In this document: positions 21,840 through 32,161 of the stretch, piece after piece
How positions within the stretch are numbered: the stretch's first letter is position 1
How the letters are laid out: each line of letters starts with the position of its first letter
Source: Plumapathes pennacea
Taxonomy: Eukaryota > Cnidaria > Anthozoa > Antipatharia > Myriopathidae
Assembly (NCBI GenBank): GCA_964036295.1
Contig: OZ038472.1
Location: forward strand, 6,966,001-7,030,000
Reading direction: 5' to 3'
DNA: 64,000 nucleotides
The notes under the pieces: model-generated
Database searches by the model: none
Told to the model about the DNA's origin: nothing
What the model saw: only the letters and a program-made list of their open reading frames with translations
Translations under genes and position numbers: made by a program

Positions 21840-22617
21840 TCAAAGCTCAATATCAATGGCCACGTATTCAGTCTCTCCATGTTTTGCTGTGCGCTTTGTG
21901 AGCAGAAGTGACATGTCCCTATTTAGGAGTTTCTGAAGTGTTGCTTTCTTGTTTTCAGGAGACAGTGGGACAAATGTGCCAATGTTGATCAGAGAGGGAG
22001 CATTATCATGGTAAAGCTTTACTTGTTCATCTATGCCATGGAGTTTCAAAAGAAAGATGATCCTGTCTGATGCTGTAACTTCTTTGTTGCATTTGGGGCA
22101 AAAGGATTCTCGACCCATGGACACTACTCCAGAGCGACACATTTGGCATGCTGTGTAGGAGGTGTGGTCAATGTTGGTGATCTTTGTCACAAGCTTCACA
22201 GTTTGGCCAGGTTCTACAGCTGGCAGATTTTTTGGTTCAACAGTGGCATAGTCTTTATTTCCAAGGAGGCGTTTGGATGCTCTCAGGGTGACCAGGTCAT
22301 TTGGATCCACTTCAAAATCGACAGGAATGAGGCCTGCTTTTTGGAATCGTTGAGGAGTTTTCTTTACATTGAGGTTTTTGAATGTGTAAGTTTGTCCTGG
22401 TGCAAGTTTGTTGTTGAAGTATTTTGCAGTGTTATTCCAGGAAATCAGCCTTGCCCTTTGTGATCCATCCGTAACAAAAACTTCCAATAGTACTCCTCCT
22501 GAAATATCTCGAGTGCTTTTGTTTTCAATCAAGCATGTGATATTAACTGAAAGGTCATCTTCAGTTATTTCTGCCAGTGGGGTGGTATCTGGTGCAGATG
22601 TTGATGCAGATGGCACT
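21840..22617 (-). CDS. RPA-like single-stranded DNA-binding protein, terminal exon
   Basis: About 258 codons with an OB-fold core resembling RPA DNA-binding domain repeats (residues ~24-110, containing VTDGSQRARLISWN and LAPGQTYTFKNLNVKKT). A zinc ribbon CQMC...CPKC follows (Cys157/160/173/176), within a second OB-like region. There is no ATG: the frame opens at an apparent splice acceptor (TTTACAG then TGCC) at 22618, so this is a 3' exon. RPA coats ssDNA, and RPA-like genes are known Helitron cargo. It lies inside the Helitron A boundaries, same strand, downstream of the helicase, which supports a role protecting the displaced strand. The frame itself shows no lesion. Confidence 0.75.
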
Positions 22618-24307
22618 GTAAATTAATGGGAAGTAAATGTGAATGTGAATTTGAAAAAAAAGTTACTAAATACTTTTTTACAGTACAGTATATGTAAATT
22701 CTTCTCAGTTATATTTTTTGATAAGTTTAGGAACAGGAGTTGGTGGTATTGTGGCAGTTTTCTTCAAGTTCATGAGATTTGTTTCTGCTAAGACATAAAT
22801 TTATATTTATTGATAGGGCATAGCTTACAAGGGTGGTAATTTTGTGCCTTGTGAGAATGTTTTCTGAATATTTATGCTCAACTTCTTTGTAGGCTTATGT
22901 CAAGTAAAATGAGTATGTTTTTTTTTTAGAAGTTTTAGTTTGTTGTGCTAAATTTTGATTGAAAAGCTGCAGCTTTGTGTTGAAATGAAATAACAGGAAC
23001 AAGCTGCTTTTTGCCTTTTTAGCAGTAACTGTTGCATGAAACTTTTTTTGGATGTTATTCCACTGAGTCTAACTAGGTACACTATTTTTAGTTCAATTGA
23101 TCAATGAGTGAATTGTGAGTAGATAAATATAAAGAACATGAATGTTGCAACACTATAATGTCATGCATTAGGTTACATGTACAATAAACTATTTGATTGT
23201 CAAGTCTATTGCAGTGGTACATAATGATATTATACTAACCCTCATTGTTTTTTTTTGCCTTCTGGTGGAGGTAATGTGGTGGCAAAAGCTGTAGTTGCTT
23301 GTTTTGATGTAGATTTTACTAAATGAGAGAATCATAAGTATTTATTAGGTACTAATACTTATGAAATTATATGGTTTTGTGGTTACAGTATTAAAACTAC
23401 TTAACCCTTCCAAGAGTGATCAAGTTCAATTTTTTCCTTCAGTTTCAGCAGCACAAATATATCATTCAGTTAAAGGAGAAATTGGCTTTTGGTACCGTGC
23501 TCATAGAGCCGTTTTCGGATGACTGTCGAAAACCAAAACCAAAGTAATCACACAGGCCAATCACAGAGACTGAGAGAAAACAGTTCAGTGAATCAGAAGC
23601 CAAAGTAATTCATGTTTGGTCTTGCGTTTGGTTTTACTTTCCAATCAGCAATGCCAGTACACGCCATCGCTTGCGTGAGAAGTGTTTAGTTTTGGTTTTG
23701 GTTTTGTTCCTGATTGGTTGAGAATGCTGCCAAACTTGTGTGGACCAATCAGGAAGCGTAGCAAATGCAAAACCAAAGCAATCACACGATTACTTTCGAC
23801 AGTCATCCGAAAACAGCTCTATCATAACTGGTTAAACTATCAATTCTCTCTGCACTACTCATACAATTTCCTCTTAAAAGGTGGGGAGAATCTGCATTTT
23901 GAACGAGTTGAAAGGGTCAAGAGGATGCAGTGGATTTGTGCATGCATGTATAAAAAATATATATCTAGTTTATTACCTTTTGTTGAAGTGGCTAGCTTTG
24001 ATGTTGGTTTTACTAGAATCAGAAAAGAATAGCAATATTAATTTAGTGGTAGCAAGTAGATAATTGAAGATAAACAGGTTGTTTTATCATATACATGGAT
24101 GAGGTATGACATGAGTTGTTACTTGCTGCTACACATCAAGTGATTTTATCAATAGGTATTTTGTGCATTGGTTGTGGTTTAGGGTGTGGGAAAACCTGGA
24201 AAAGTATTCATACTCACTTTTTTGTGTTGATGGTTTTCTTGTTTCAGGTTTTTGTTGATTTCTGCAGTTGCAAAGTATTTCACATAAATTTCTACAGTTT
24301 TGATACA
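22618..24307 (-). other. Intronic region with possible short upstream exons of the RPA-like gene
   Basis: Small stretches flanked by splice-like signals encode similar Thr/Lys/Pro-rich peptides. One is a 36-nt unit near 23976-24012 (CTGATTCTAG before, GTAATA after), and one begins near 23318 (CTCATTTAG before). A third lies near 24215-24260, with a GTGAGT donor-like site. They resemble a low-complexity linker split into repeated mini-exons. Donor sites are not all convincing, so the exon structure is tentative. A TIR element (23504-23821) sits in this interval. Confidence 0.35.
23504..23821. mobile_element. 318-bp nonautonomous TIR element (MITE)
   Basis: The terminal inverted repeats are ~28 bp with one mismatch (TAGAGCCGTTTTCGGATG at the left, TAGAGCTGTTTTCGGATG inverted at the right, both continuing ACTGTCGAAA). 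A 3-bp direct TCA flanks the ends (23501-23503 and 23822-23824). A 3-bp duplication would suit a PIF/Harbinger-like family, but the assignment is weak. No coding capacity. Inserted inside Helitron A. Confidence 0.75.
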
Positions 24308-24429
24308 TCATGACATATGTGGGTTGTAATATTCCAAAACGTTTTTAGATGCAAACAATTTTGATGGCACAAAGTCTACCAGCGATAGTCCATTTAATGT
24401 TTTAATTCTACTCAGTGCTACATAAGCCA
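24308..24429 (-). CDS. Helitron A helicase, C-terminal segment beyond the solo LTR
   Basis: Read on the minus strand after removing the LTR at 24430-25340 and one AGCCA copy, the helicase frame resumes with YVALSR, the conserved last helicase motif. It runs ~35 codons to a TGA at 24308-24310. This identifies the natural C-terminus; unlike Helentron 1 there is no endonuclease domain after the helicase. Confidence 0.75.
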
Positions 24430-25340
24430 TGTAACGGCAGCAGGCGACTATCGAGAGTAATCAGGATTTGTCGTGGCTGACGCGGGGATAATTTACATAA
24501 GAAGCGAAAGATGAACGAGTGAAGGCGATGGAAGGCTCAAATGGGGTTTATTCCGTGCCAACACAATGATTCGGATTCGTACTTCTCGTAAACTGAAAAT
24601 AAGGATTACAACGTATAACTAATAAAACTACTACTAAATACTACAAATAGGAAAACTAGTTAGGCTAAGACAAGCGATCCATTCAAAGCAATGTAATCAT
24701 GTAACGCTAACAACGTGATATAAAATAACATGTGGTATCACGCAATGAAGTAACGAAGGATAAACTGAGCATAATTAGCATGTAAAAAGGGGCTAAATAG
24801 CAACACTAAAGAAATAATAACAATATAAGGCAAAAGCGATACTAAATTCCAAGTAAACAAGGTACTTGAATAACTAATAACAAAGTTCGTGACTCGGTGT
24901 GCTAGCCATACAAAAAGGGTAACAAAACGATAGCTAAATCACTTAAAAGGCGCTGATTACCAAGCTACAATAAAAACGGTAAGAAAACAAGCAAGGGTAC
25001 TTACATATCTAACCCACGCAGTAAAACCTCTGAGCAAGGATAACTTGATAATAAAACGATCTGCTTACTACGGAGTCCAGACTACAACTAACTAAATGAT
25101 ACAACGGTACGTGCAGATATCGGAAGACAAAATAAAGATCTATTGATTACAGAACCCATAAAGTATCATAGGCATTTCCTTAGTGTCTCCAACTAAAACA
25201 AAGAATAATAGAATCTTTACACTAATCAAAGGGACAAAGAATAATTGATGATGCAATACAAAATGAATCTGAGCTTGGTTGCGTGACAAGAAACAAACTG
25301 AAACTGTAATCCTATTTATAATCACGTGACAATCATAACA
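24430..25340. mobile_element. Solo LTR (911 bp) in the Helitron A helicase gene
   Basis: It begins TGTAACGGCAGC, ends ATCATAACA, and is flanked by the 5-bp duplication AGCCA (24425-24429 and 25341-25345). TG...CA ends with a 5-bp duplication and no internal region indicate a solo LTR left by recombination. Removing it plus one duplication restores the conserved helicase motif across the junction. The LTR family is not recognised. Confidence 0.8.
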
Positions 25341-25646
25341 AGCCATGCCAGGTTGTTTAATGTGTTGACCAAGATCAGTAACTGCTTTATCAAGAGTTAG
25401 TCCTTGTGCTTTATGAATAGTGCATGCCCAGCAAAGTTTTAATGGTAACTGCACTCTTTGCCATATTGTCCCACTGTGACCAAAAAACTTGACTGCCATA
25501 GGTGTAATTTCAACAGGTTCTCGTGGCATATCATTTAATACAGCGCCTACAGAACAATTGTCAAATAAGATAGACACTGATTGAGGTATTTCACCTAATA
25601 CAGTTTGTTTATCAGAATTCCAGTTGAATGCTACTACTGTACCCAT
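25341..25646 (-). CDS. Helitron A helicase, motif V region
   Basis: Contains LKLCWACTIHKAQGLTLDKAV, split here as LKLCWACTIHK and AQGLTLDKAV (PIF1-family motifs V/VI region), then GQHIKQPGMA, where the solo LTR interrupts the frame at 25345. The ~70 codons further 3' in this frame (to 25140) are LTR sequence, not protein. The upstream boundary has a small frameshift relative to 25612-26097. Confidence 0.75.
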
Positions 25647-26097
25647 GGCACCATTTACTAGACCATTTGGGACATTTGTTTCGAATCAGCATAACCTTAG
25701 CACCTGCACATAGTTGTAAAGTGCTTGGTAAACCAGATGATTTTGTGTCATCTGAATCTATCAACATTTCTGGTGAATTGGTTAGTAAATCCTCAGATTC
25801 AAAGCTTCTTTTGTTTAAGAGATGGTTTGAAGCTTGTATTGTGTACAGTTTGCAGTTACTTTTGTTTTGTAACATATTGATTTTGATTTTGTTAAAATGG
25901 TCACACTGCTTATTTAATGGAAACAATCGTATTGCATCATCAAATGATTGATCCTTCTCATGAATCAAATGCCTTTGCAGCAGGACACCAATGTCAGTTG
26001 GTGATGGGTTTCCAATGCGTACCCTGTTTAGAAGATCTGCAAATGTATCATCTGATGATTGCCTTTCATTTCTTTTCAGGTGTTTAATAAGAAACAA
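25612..26097 (-). CDS. Helitron A helicase, middle segment
   Basis: Encodes the conserved SSDDTFADLLNRVRIGNPS block (given as FADLLNRVRIG), a Cys-containing DHFN segment and LCAGAKVMLIRN. All are typical of PIF1-like Helitron helicases between motifs III and V. Its last ~15 codons are out of phase with the family, and the next segment picks up the correct frame, so a 1-nt frameshift lies near 25645-25680. Confidence 0.75.
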   Translation of the reverse strand: MFLIKHLKRNERQSSDDTFADLLNRVRIGNPSPTDIGVLLQRHLIHEKDQSFDDAIRLFPLNKQCDHFNKIKINMLQNKSNCKLYTIQASNHLLNKRSFESEDLLTNSPEMLIDSDDTKSSGLPSTLQLCAGAKVMLIRNKCPKWSSKWCHGYSSSIQLEF

Positions 26098-26162
26098 GTC
26101 ATTCCAAAGATGAAAAGGACAGTGTGATTGTGGTGAGAAAATGTAAGATCCACAGACAGGTT

Positions 26163-27134
26163 TTAATTGTAAGAAAAATCCCCAAATGCAATGATGTTTA
26201 CTCCACCAAAAAAGGAACCAACAGGTGCATCTTTGATTTCATTCAGCCTTTGGTTAATTTGGTTCAGTGTACGATAGCTGACCATGCTTATTTCATCTAC
26301 AATGACATTTTGCAAGTTTCTGTGCATTTTTCTAAGTTCATGTAGTTTTTCATTGGTGAGTGCTGTGCATTCAGTTGTAAACATGCCTGCACGTTCTACT
26401 GGAAGGTAAAATGCACGATGAAGAGTAATGCCACCAATATTATGTGCAGCAACACCAGTTGGAGCAGTTTTAATGACAGATGGCAGCAATGAATTGGCAT
26501 GTCTGAGCAAATATTCATAAATTACAGATATTAGGAAAGATTTACCAGTACCTCCTGCCCCTGTAACAAACATGAAGAGTGGTTTAGGCTTATCTAGAAT
26601 TTCTCCAGTTGCATTAAATGACATTTGATTTTTGATATGTGATACAACACAATCAAACACTTCTTTTTGATCTGTGTTAAGTTTTTTAAGTTTGTCTACA
26701 AATTCAGTATCTGTCATTGTGAATGTGTTCAGCATTTTCCATGCATAGTCATTATGAGAAGGCAAAAGATCTTTTAGGTCTTCTGTGGTCCTTGAATCAT
26801 CAGGGTTGTGTGTAGTATCTTCTGGTAGAAGTATGTTTTGCCAAAGTGACTCAGTTGAATCTATTTTACATTTTTCATTAGCTATTTGATGTGTTGTGTT
26901 AGGTAGTAGAGATGAAATGATGTCATCAGCTTTGTCAGCCATTAAGACTCTAAGTTGCTGGACTGCTCTTTCAACATCATCTGTAAACGACTTAAACATT
27001 GCAGAGCTCATTTCAAATTCTTTTGTTTTGTGAAAAAAAGCTTGCTGTGCAGATGTGAATGGCAGTAGTAGTTTGTTTTCATCACGCCATGGTAAAAACA
27101 AAAGGAGCATTTGGTAGTAAGTAGTCTTCACCAT
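26163..27134 (-). CDS. Helitron A PIF1-like helicase, N-terminal core
   Basis: 323 residues, starting in the Rep-helicase linker (TYYQMLLLFLPWRDE). Walker A is GAGGTGKS (192-199), motif Ia is TAPTGVAA (223-230) and Walker B is VIVDEISMVS (277-286). The frame breaks at AFGDF, at the start of motif III, by an apparent 1-nt insertion near 26190; the next phase continues with the family sequence. The start shown is only the first in-frame Met: conserved linker residues lie upstream in another phase. Confidence 0.8.
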   Translation of the reverse strand: MVKTTYYQMLLLFLPWRDENKLLLPFTSAQQAFFHKTKEFEMSSAMFKSFTDDVERAVQQLRVLMADKADDIISSLLPNTTHQIANEKCKIDSTESLWQNILLPEDTTHNPDDSRTTEDLKDLLPSHNDYAWKMLNTFTMTDTEFVDKLKKLNTDQKEVFDCVVSHIKNQMSFNATGEILDKPKPLFMFVTGAGGTGKSFLISVIYEYLLRHANSLLPSVIKTAPTGVAAHNIGGITLHRAFYLPVERAGMFTTECTALTNEKLHELRKMHRNLQNVIVDEISMVSYRTLNQINQRLNEIKDAPVGSFFGGVNIIAFGDFSYN

Positions 27135-27191
27135 CCTTGTATGGGGTGATGTATGGAAGTCTTAAGCAAGCAAGCTTTGTCCTTTTGTAAA

Positions 27192-27818
27192 TCATTTTCC
27201 CATTTGACAGCAGCCATGATGTTGCTTTTTTGGATGTAGAGCTTGTTTTAAAGTTATAGTAGCAAATGATGCAAGTGACATTGTTTCAAATTCTTTTGTT
27301 TCAGGTCGTTTTGGGTACATTTGAAGAATACCATCTATAAACACTTCTGTACTGTTTGGTGGAAGCTCATCTAGTTCACTTTTTGGTTTTAGTATTCTAA
27401 CTCGCTTAGGTGGTGGTTTACAATTGATAGATACTGTGTCTCGAGAAGAATCTACTAGTGGTAGACCAGTTATTCTGAAGACTGCTTCTTGTGCACTGAG
27501 TTCTCTTTCACTTAGGATTCGAGATCCAAGTTGAGAAAGTTGTTTACGGAAACTCATGCTTTGAGATTGTTTAAGTTGCTGAATTGTTTCATAGATTGCA
27601 AGCCTTAGTTGTGCTGGTTCTGATTTGCATATGTAAGAACATACATAAACAGCTATGCCATAGGTACAACCAACAAACTGAATATCCATGTTGGCCTTCC
27701 ATACCTTTAACACAGTTGGATTATAAGCATTGACACAAGTAGCATTAACACTTCTTTTTGTTTCATAGAAATTTGCAGAAGATGGGGGATGTTTGGTTTC
27801 ATACGAGTTTCTGAACAA
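27192..27818 (-). CDS. Helitron A Rep, tyrosine-motif segment
   Basis: 208 residues containing the catalytic pair YVCSYICK (Tyr58 and Tyr62 in this frame), followed by SMSFRKQLSQLGSRILSERELSAQEAVFR, typical of Helitron Rep C-termini (quoted in part as LSERELSAQEAVFR). The first ~20 residues overlap the preceding segment in another phase, marking a frameshift near 27780. This is the region that in Helitron B is lost behind the repeat element at 63489. Confidence 0.8.
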   Translation of the reverse strand: MFRNSYETKHPPSSANFYETKRSVNATCVNAYNPTVLKVWKANMDIQFVGCTYGIAVYVCSYICKSEPAQLRLAIYETIQQLKQSQSMSFRKQLSQLGSRILSERELSAQEAVFRITGLPLVDSSRDTVSINCKPPPKRVRILKPKSELDELPPNSTEVFIDGILQMYPKRPETKEFETMSLASFATITLKQALHPKKQHHGCCQMGK

Positions 27819-28235
27819 GGTTTTCTTGGGTAATTGAATCTACATAATTTTGGTCCTTTCTTGCAGGTTGTGGTGTGTCTGTGTATTTGAAGTTGTTCCA
27901 CAAGGTTTTTCAGTTCATTGTCATTGTCTGGTATTTCAGTACATACATACTTGTCAATGAATTCTGGTAGTTTTCTTCTTCCTTCAGCTTGTGCTATATT
28001 AGGTGCTTGTTTTATCCACAGAAAAATATGCATTCCCACTACCTCTGGCCTGAAACTCTACTCTAGTGAAATAGTCTGTAATTTCACCAAGTGGTTTTGA
28101 TTTACCTTTTAGAACATATCTGAAAAATGCTTTCCATTGTTTAACAAAGTGATGTGCTGTCATTACTGGGTTTGATCTTACAAAGTCATTGTTTGATGCA
28201 GAGGTCTTTACATCTCCTGTGTTATCTAATTTCAA
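27707..28235 (-). pseudogene. Helitron A Rep, HUH region with lesion
   Basis: Two overlapping phases are needed. One (28235-27999) carries VKQWKAFFRYVLKG and RVEFQARGSG; the other (28039-27707) carries MHIFLWIKQAPNIAQAEGRRK and a zinc-type TTCKKGPKLCRF. Where other Helitrons have SPHxH, both Helitron A and B read AGTGGGAATGCAT, which shifts frame and removes the first His of HUH. Nicking should be abolished. Confidence 0.8.
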
Positions 28236-28995
28236 GAATGCAAGAAGATCTTCCCAGTGACAGTCATTTGCACTGAGTGTTACAAACCATGTAGGTGGGC
28301 CAAGAGTTCTGAACTTTGCAAAAAGATCAAATAGAATATTTTTCCAGTAGGCACTTGTGCCTCATATCTGTTTCATGTAGGAAAATGAACTGTCGTTAAT
28401 GAAAGGTTCTACTTTACCACTTTGAAAGTTTGACGCTGTAACATTGCCATTATGATGGTTTGGAGACTTATCAAGTGGTGGAAAAGACAATCTTAATGCT
28501 ATGGATATTTGACTTTGGAGCTTGTGCTGTTCAAAGACATTTACTGCCCAAAAAAGATAACTTATATCTTTTCGCCAAATAGGATTTTCATTCAAAAGCT
28601 TGGCTTTAAAGTAAGTTTGTTCCGTAAGTTTTATAGGTCTTTCTGTTTTTAAGCCATTTTTTCCATATGGATAAAGCCATGGAAAAGAGAGTTCTTCAGT
28701 CTTTTCATGGTTGAATATGTTTACAGGTTTAGAAGTTGCTTTTGGTAATTGAACCGTAGGAGTTTTATTGATTTTGTAGTATTTGTTCTACATTTTTGTC
28801 TGGTAATACATAATCTTTTGGCACAAAAGATATCTCAGTATCAATATCTAAACTTGTGGAAACTGTATTTTCGTCAGACTGGCTAACTTGAGGGATTACC
28901 TTTATGTCACTGTAGAGTGGATTGTTCAATTTTAACCACTGCAATGCTTGTTCGATTTTTATTTTGTTAACCACATTATCAATTGATATTTCCAT
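28236..28995 (-). pseudogene. Helitron A Rep N-terminal region, broken
   Basis: Fragments in sequence order are ALQWLKLNNPLYSDI (28995-28765), an out-of-phase PTVQL...EHSFPWLYPYGK region, LSFPPLDKSPNHHNG (28595-28362) and GPPTWFVTLSANDCHWEDLL (upstream of 28235). Breaks seen are a 1-nt change at ILQNQ (28768) and a TGA at 28362-28364, where Helitron B has CGA. Motif order matches Helentron 1 and Helitron B. Confidence 0.75.
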
Positions 28996-29097
28996 AGGGT
29001 TGCCTGAATGTGAAAATGGCAGTACAATGATGTTATCACTTGCTGTGTTTGGTAGTTGTCCATACAGTTGTTGAACATCAACCGGAAAGTTTATTAC

Positions 29098-29242
29098 TGT
29101 TATGTCTCACGATGAGGCTTTAGCTCAACAACATAACTTTAATATACAAACTGTAACGGCGGTTGAAAAACAAGAGAACGCACATGGCATGCTTGCGCAT
29201 ACAACCATACGTAGGCCGCTGGCCAACTAATACGATGTAACA
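29098..29242 (-). repeat. Gypsy 3' LTR (145 bp)
   Basis: Starts TGTTATGTCTCACGATG and ends ACGATGTAACA on the plus strand. Identical to 33356-33500 except for one base (CATGCTTGCG here, CATGCGTGCG there). Confidence 0.92.
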
Positions 29243-29256
29243 CTCCTCCCCCCTAA
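29243..29256 (-). other. Gypsy polypurine tract
   Basis: On the minus strand AGGGGGGAGGAG abuts the 3' LTR directly, the expected place and composition for plus-strand priming. Confidence 0.75.
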
Positions 29257-29269
29257 ATTTCCCTAAATT

Positions 29270-32161
29270 TTACAAGTTCAGTCTTTCAGGCGGCTTCCGC
29301 TGTCGCACTGGGTTGCGCCTGGGTGCCTCCACTGATGGTGTTGCGGGTTGCGCCTGGGTGTCTCCACTAGTGACTCCACTGCCGATATCCGGTTGTAGTA
29401 TAGCATGCTTGTCCGTGGTGTCGCTAATGTCACTCTCAGTGGTTGGGGTTTCTGCATGGGCACTGGTCTCTGGTTCCCGTGACATGGTGTCTTCAATGTT
29501 CCCCGCTGTTGGTCCTGGTGTGTTCACCATCAGGTAGGGTTCGAGTCTTGGAGGTTCCTTGTCCAGTTTTGGTGTCAGCAATGACTCCTTCAGTTGGTCA
29601 ATGTGTCGTCGCCAAACAGTGTTTGGTGCAACTTTAACTTCATAGGACAGGGGTCCAGTTTGGGCTGTGATGACTCCTGGTGTCCATTTGCTGTCCCCTC
29701 GGTAGTTCCGTGCAATGACGCTTTGTCCCACATGTAGCTTGCGTGTGTGGTTGTTCACCACTTGATTATTTTGTCTGTCATTTACCCTCCTCCTGATATC
29801 TGGCTTTAGTAGGTCCAACCTTGTGCGAAGGTTTCTGCCCATGAACAGCATGGCTGGTGACTCGCCTGTTGTGGAGTGTGGTGCTGTCCGGTATGCCAAC
29901 AGAAAGTTTGCTAGCTTGTTTGGGAGGGACTTCTTATCACTGTTTGATGCACGTAGGCCTTGTTTGAATGTTTGAACGAAACGTTCAGCTAACCCATTTG
30001 TTGCCGGGTGGTAAGGAGCAGACTTGATATGTTTGATACCATTGCTCTTCATGAATGCAGTGAATTCTTCTGCTCTGAACTGAGGGCCATTGTCGCTGAC
30101 GAGTTGTTCAGGTATTCCGTTCTTTGCAAACATTGTTCTCAGTGTCTCAATGGTTCTGATGGCACTTGTAGTGGTCATCGGTACAACTTCCGGCCATTTT
30201 GAGTGGGCATCTACTGTAATCAGGAACATTGTTCCTAGGAAGGGACCAGCAAAATCAATGTGTATGCGTTGCCATGGGCGTGCTGGCCACTCCCATGGGT
30301 GAAGTGGGGCTACACTGGGGTTGTTCTGGATGAGTTGACAGCCTGAGCAACTTTTGGTCAGCTGCTCAATCGCCTTGTCCATCGTCGGCCACCATATGTA
30401 GCTTCTTGCCAATGCTTTCATCTTTACTATTCCAAGATGGCCCTCGTGGAGTTCGTCTAACACTCGGGTTTGTAGCTTGGGAGGTACTACCACTCGCAGG
30501 CCCCACATCAGACAGCCATCTTGTATGGTAAGTTCATCCTTCCGTCTGTAGAATGGCTCCAGCTCTTTGTCGTAGACGGGTGTCCACCCTCGTCTTGTAT
30601 GCTCCAGTGCTTGGGCCAGAGTTGGGTCTCTGTGTGTTTCTCGGCGGATCATGTCAATATTGACTGGTAGCGTTTGTATCTGTGATACTTGGAAGATCTC
30701 GGCTGGGTCTACTATCTCTTGGTCACTATCACGTTGTAGGGGCAAGCGTGACAGTCCATCAGCATTTCCATGTTGGGTTGTGTTCTTGTAGACAATGTTG
30801 TACTCAAAACCAGCGAGGAATAGGGCATATCGTTGCAGTCGGGCTGCTGTCATTGCTGGTATGCCTTTCTGTGGGTTGAAAATTGAGGTAAGGGGCTCGT
30901 GGTCTGTGATTAGGGTGAACTGACGGCCAAACAGGTACAGATGGAATTTCTTCACTCCCCAGACCAAGGCTACTGCTTCCTTATCAATTTGCGCATACTT
31001 CCTCTCTGTCTTGCTTAGGGTGCGTGATGCATATGCTATTGGCCGTTCCGTTCCATCATCCATGATGTGTGATAGGACTGCTCCAACTCCGACAGGTGAG
31101 GCATCACAAGCTAGCCTCAGGGGAAGCTTTGGGTCGTAGTGTGTGAGGACCATGTCTGATGTGATGAGTTGTTTCACTTTGGTGAATGCTGCGTCACACT
31201 CTTTGGTCCACTGCCATTTGTGTCCATGCTCCAATAGCCGATTTAAAGGGTTTAGGACAGTGGCCAGGTTTGGTAGGAACTTGTGGTAGTAGTTGATGAG
31301 GCCCAGAAATGAACGTACTTGCTGGGTGTTCTCTGGTTGTGGAGCATTCACTACAGCATCAATCTTGTCTTGGGTCTTGTGTAGGCCATGTCTGTCCACT
31401 TCATGTCCACAGTAGGAAATCTTCTCCTGGAAGAATTGGCACTTTTCTAGCCTTGCTCTCAGGCCATGTTCCTTCAGCCTCTTTAACACTTCCTCCAGGT
31501 TTTTCAAGTGTTCCTCATCGTCTTCGCCTGTGGTGATCATGTCATCTAGAATGCAGCTTGTTCTCTCAGCCCCCTCTAGGACCTGATCCATGGAGCGTTG
31601 CCAGATAGCTGGGGCAGAGGTGATTCCAAACACCAGGCGGTTATACCGATACAGGCCTTGATGTGTATTAATCGTCAGGTATTCTTGGGACTCTTCCTCA
31701 ACTTCCATTTGGTGGTAGGCCTGTCTGAGGTCAATCTTGGTGAATTTCTGGCCGCCCGCCAACTTTGCAAATATGTCATCAATGCGTGGCAGTGGGTACT
31801 GTTCAGTTTCCAGTTGAGGGTTCACTGTGACTTTGAAATCACCACAGATTCTAACTTCTCCATTTGGTTTTACCACTGGTACAATGGGGGTCGCCCAGTC
31901 GCTGTATTTGACTTTGTGTAGTATGCCCTCTCTTTCTAGGCGTTTTAGTTCCACATCAACCTTTGGTCTCAAGGCATAAGGAACTGGGCGTGCTTTGTGA
32001 AATTTTGGCTGACTGCCTTCCTTTAAGGAAAGTTTTGCCTTTGTCGACTTGAGTGTGCCAATTTCCTCCTCAAAGACTTCACTGTACTTGTCTAAGAGTT
32101 CCTCAAGTTTCTTCTTTGTACTTTGTGTTGATGGTTTCTTCGTTATGGACTTGATGAGTTT
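29270..32161 (-). CDS. pol: Gypsy Pol: reverse transcriptase, RNase H, integrase
   Basis: 900 residues from the first Met at 31972; the frame is open back to the TAG at 32162-32164. RT shows KIDLRQAYHQMEV (79-91) and the catalytic ILDDM (141-145). RNase H follows (DASPVGVGAVLSH; TDHEPL). The integrase zinc domain is HLGIVKMKALARSYIWWP...CSGCQ. The integrase core carries IHIDFAGPF, SDNGPQF and NGLAERFVQTFK, supplying the D,D,E residues. A GPLSYEV segment near the end is GPY/F-like. The C-terminal tail is Pro/Thr-rich and ends RKPPERLNL. Apart from the upstream TAG no lesion is seen. Confidence 0.9.
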   Translation of the reverse strand, partial: KLIKSITKKPSTQSTKKKLEELLDKYSEVFEEEIGTLKSTKAKLSLKEGSQPKFHKARPVPYALRPKVDVELKRLEREGILHKVKYSDWATPIVPVVKPNGEVRICGDFKVTVNPQLETEQYPLPRIDDIFAKLAGGQKFTKIDLRQAYHQMEVEEESQEYLTINTHQGLYRYNRLVFGITSAPAIWQRSMDQVLEGAERTSCILDDMITTGEDDEEHLKNLEEVLKRLKEHGLRARLEKCQFFQEKISYCGHEVDRHGLHKTQDKIDAVVNAPQPENTQQVRSFLGLINYYHKFLPNLATVLNPLNRLLEHGHKWQWTKECDAAFTKVKQLITSDMVLTHYDPKLPLRLACDASPVGVGAVLSHIMDDGTERPIAYASRTLSKTERKYAQIDKEAVALVWGVKKFHLYLFGRQFTLITDHEPLTSIFNPQKGIPAMTAARLQRYALFLAGFEYNIVYKNTTQHGNADGLSRLPLQRDSDQEIVDPAEIFQVSQIQTLPVNIDMIRRETHRDPTLAQALEHTRRGWTPVYDKELEPFYRRKDELTIQDGCLMWGLRVVVPPKLQTRVLDELHEGHLGIVKMKALARSYIWWPTMDKAIEQLTKSCSGCQLIQNNPSVAPLHPWEWPARPWQRIHIDFAGPFLGTMFLITVDAHSKWPEVVPMTTTSAIRTIETLRTMFAKNGIPEQLVSDNGPQFRAEEFTAFMKSNGIKHIKSAPYHPATNGLAERFVQTFKQGLRASNSDKKSLPNKLANFLLAYRTAPHSTTGESPAMLFMGRNLRTRLDLLKPDIRRRVNDRQNNQVVNNHTRKLHVGQSVIARNYRGDSKWTPGVITAQTGPLSYEVKVAPNTVWRRHIDQLKESLLTPKLDKEPPRLEPYLMVNTPGPTAGNIEDTMSREPETSAHAETPTTESDISDTTDKHAILQPDIGSGVTSGDTQAQPATPSVEAPRRNPVRQRKPPERLNL

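Noticed and set aside
29313..31921. Several plus-strand open frames opposite Gypsy Pol
   Set aside because: They are antisense to a strongly supported RT/RNase H/integrase frame and have no motifs of their own.
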